From NCBI GenBank assembly GCA_963842575.1, contig CAWJGS010000002.1, positions 1 to 64,000 on the forward strand: 64,000 bases of DNA. The letters run 5' to 3'. The position numbers were made by a program, and so were the translations under genes. Below the pieces are notes generated by a model that saw only the letters and a list, made by a program, of their open reading frames with translations, had not been told where the DNA came from and ran no database searches. Below, in pieces: positions 63,498-64,000 of this stretch; positions within the stretch are counted from its first letter, which is position 1, and each line of letters starts with the position of its first letter. Source of the DNA: JACDER01 sp963842575 (GTDB taxonomy: Bacteria; Actinomycetota; Thermoleophilia; Gaiellales; Gaiellaceae).

Positions 63498-64000
63498 AGG
63501 CCAGCCTCCAGCCGCTCCACGAGCGGGAGTTCCGGCTCCTCTTCTTCGGCCGGACGATCTCGGTCGCCGGCAACGCGTTCACCACGATCGGTCTCGCGTT
63601 CGCCGTCCTCGACCTGACCGGCTCGAAGGCCGACCTCGGCTACGTCCTGGCGGCGCAGGCAATCCCGCTCGTGATCTTCATGCTCGTCGGCGGAATCTGG
63701 GCCGACCGGCTCCCACGCCATCGTGTGATGGTCGCCTCGAGCATCGTCAACGGCTCGGTGCAGGCGGTTACGGCCGCGCTGCTACTGAGCGGCCGGGCCG
63801 AGATCTGGCAGCTCATCGTGCTCTCGGCGCTCGGCGGGGCGAGCTTCGCGTTCTTCTTCCCCGCTTCGACGGGAATCGTCCCGCAGACCGTGCCGCCGGA
63901 CGCCTTGCAGAGCGCGAACGCTCTCCTGCGGCTGGGCGTGAACGCGACGCGGATCGGTGGCGCTGCGATCGCCGGGCTGGTCGTGGGGCTGACGAGCCCG
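63494..64000 (+). CDS. MFS transporter, N-terminal part (runs off window)
   Basis: The frame opens at a CTG (63494) that overlaps the fabD stop and stays open to the window end, 169 residues. PLHEREFRLLFFGRTISVAG, GLAFAVLDLTGSKADLGYVL, LVGGIWADRLPRHRVMVASS (the loop 2-3 motif GxxADRxxRR) and TPVIPQ-like GIVPQTVPPDALQSANALLR are typical of MFS_3 (enterobactin-exporter-like) proteins. About five membrane helices are visible. The CTG start is uncertain. Possibly exports the polyketide; that is position-based only. Confidence 0.8.
   Translation, partial: MKASLQPLHEREFRLLFFGRTISVAGNAFTTIGLAFAVLDLTGSKADLGYVLAAQAIPLVIFMLVGGIWADRLPRHRVMVASSIVNGSVQAVTAALLLSGRAEIWQLIVLSALGGASFAFFFPASTGIVPQTVPPDALQSANALLRLGVNATRIGGAAIAGLVVGLTSP

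Overview
This 64 kb stretch is high-GC DNA from a bacterium, most probably a deep-branching actinobacterium of the Thermoleophilia type (Gaiellales or Solirubrobacterales). That placement is inference. It rests on the GC-rich codon use, the frequent GTG starts, an actinobacterial-style PspA/PspAA/PspAB/HtpX set, a BTAD (SARP-type) regulator, a PknB-like kinase with an outward-facing C-terminal domain, and WhiE-like aromatic polyketide genes. No rRNA or ribosomal protein marker is present to confirm it. There is one tRNA-Ala and three tRNA-Ser genes.

Region 1 (1-18.9 kb) is an accessory zone. After the tail of a sigma factor and a pterin carbinolamine dehydratase, it holds mostly secreted proteins of unknown function and gene wreckage: a broken acyltransferase-3/SGNH protein, a PQQ-repeat propeller, two fibre-like proteins, three members of a small secreted family (motifs DGGTSYVG and CAHF), two members of another (motif ISDHSASAYFAKV), and a 540-residue secreted protein. 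Between them lie an IS3 end, relics of an ATP-dependent DNA ligase at three places, a 16-bp repeat present three times, a tRNA-Gly 3' fragment and a phage-like protein. Most genes here are split over two or more reading frames.

Region 2 (19-44 kb) is ordinary chromosome with mostly intact genes: the Psp envelope-stress set around a beta-carbonic anhydrase, a cytochrome c lipoprotein, serS followed by tRNA-Ser(UGA), a DEAD-box helicase, SDR, flavin reductase, HAD phosphatase, O-methyltransferase plus fabF, a DNA ligase plus methyltransferase pair, a three-gene polar amino-acid ABC transporter, two more tRNA-Ser genes, a SARP-type regulator, small cupin/NTF2-like genes and ispH.

Region 3 (44-64 kb) has a large M6-type metalloprotease (many frameshifts), a calcium-binding-type secreted protein, then a signalling block: a Ser/Thr kinase, an FHA-adenylate cyclase-AAA ATPase protein, two phosphoesterases and a cyclic-nucleotide-binding protein. 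Facing it is a seven-gene minus-strand operon that reads as a type II polyketide pathway: cupin, KS-alpha, chain-length factor, acyl-CoA ligase, a cyclic-nucleotide-binding patatin phospholipase, ACP and a WhiE-type aromatase. fabD and an MFS transporter are divergent from it. The close placing of a cyclase with two cyclic-nucleotide-binding proteins, one inside the polyketide operon, is the most interesting idea in the window.

Frameshifts recur in many genes (regions 1 and 3 above all) with good protein sequence on both sides and almost no in-frame stops. Either the assembly carries indel errors or these genes are freshly decaying; the sequence alone cannot decide.
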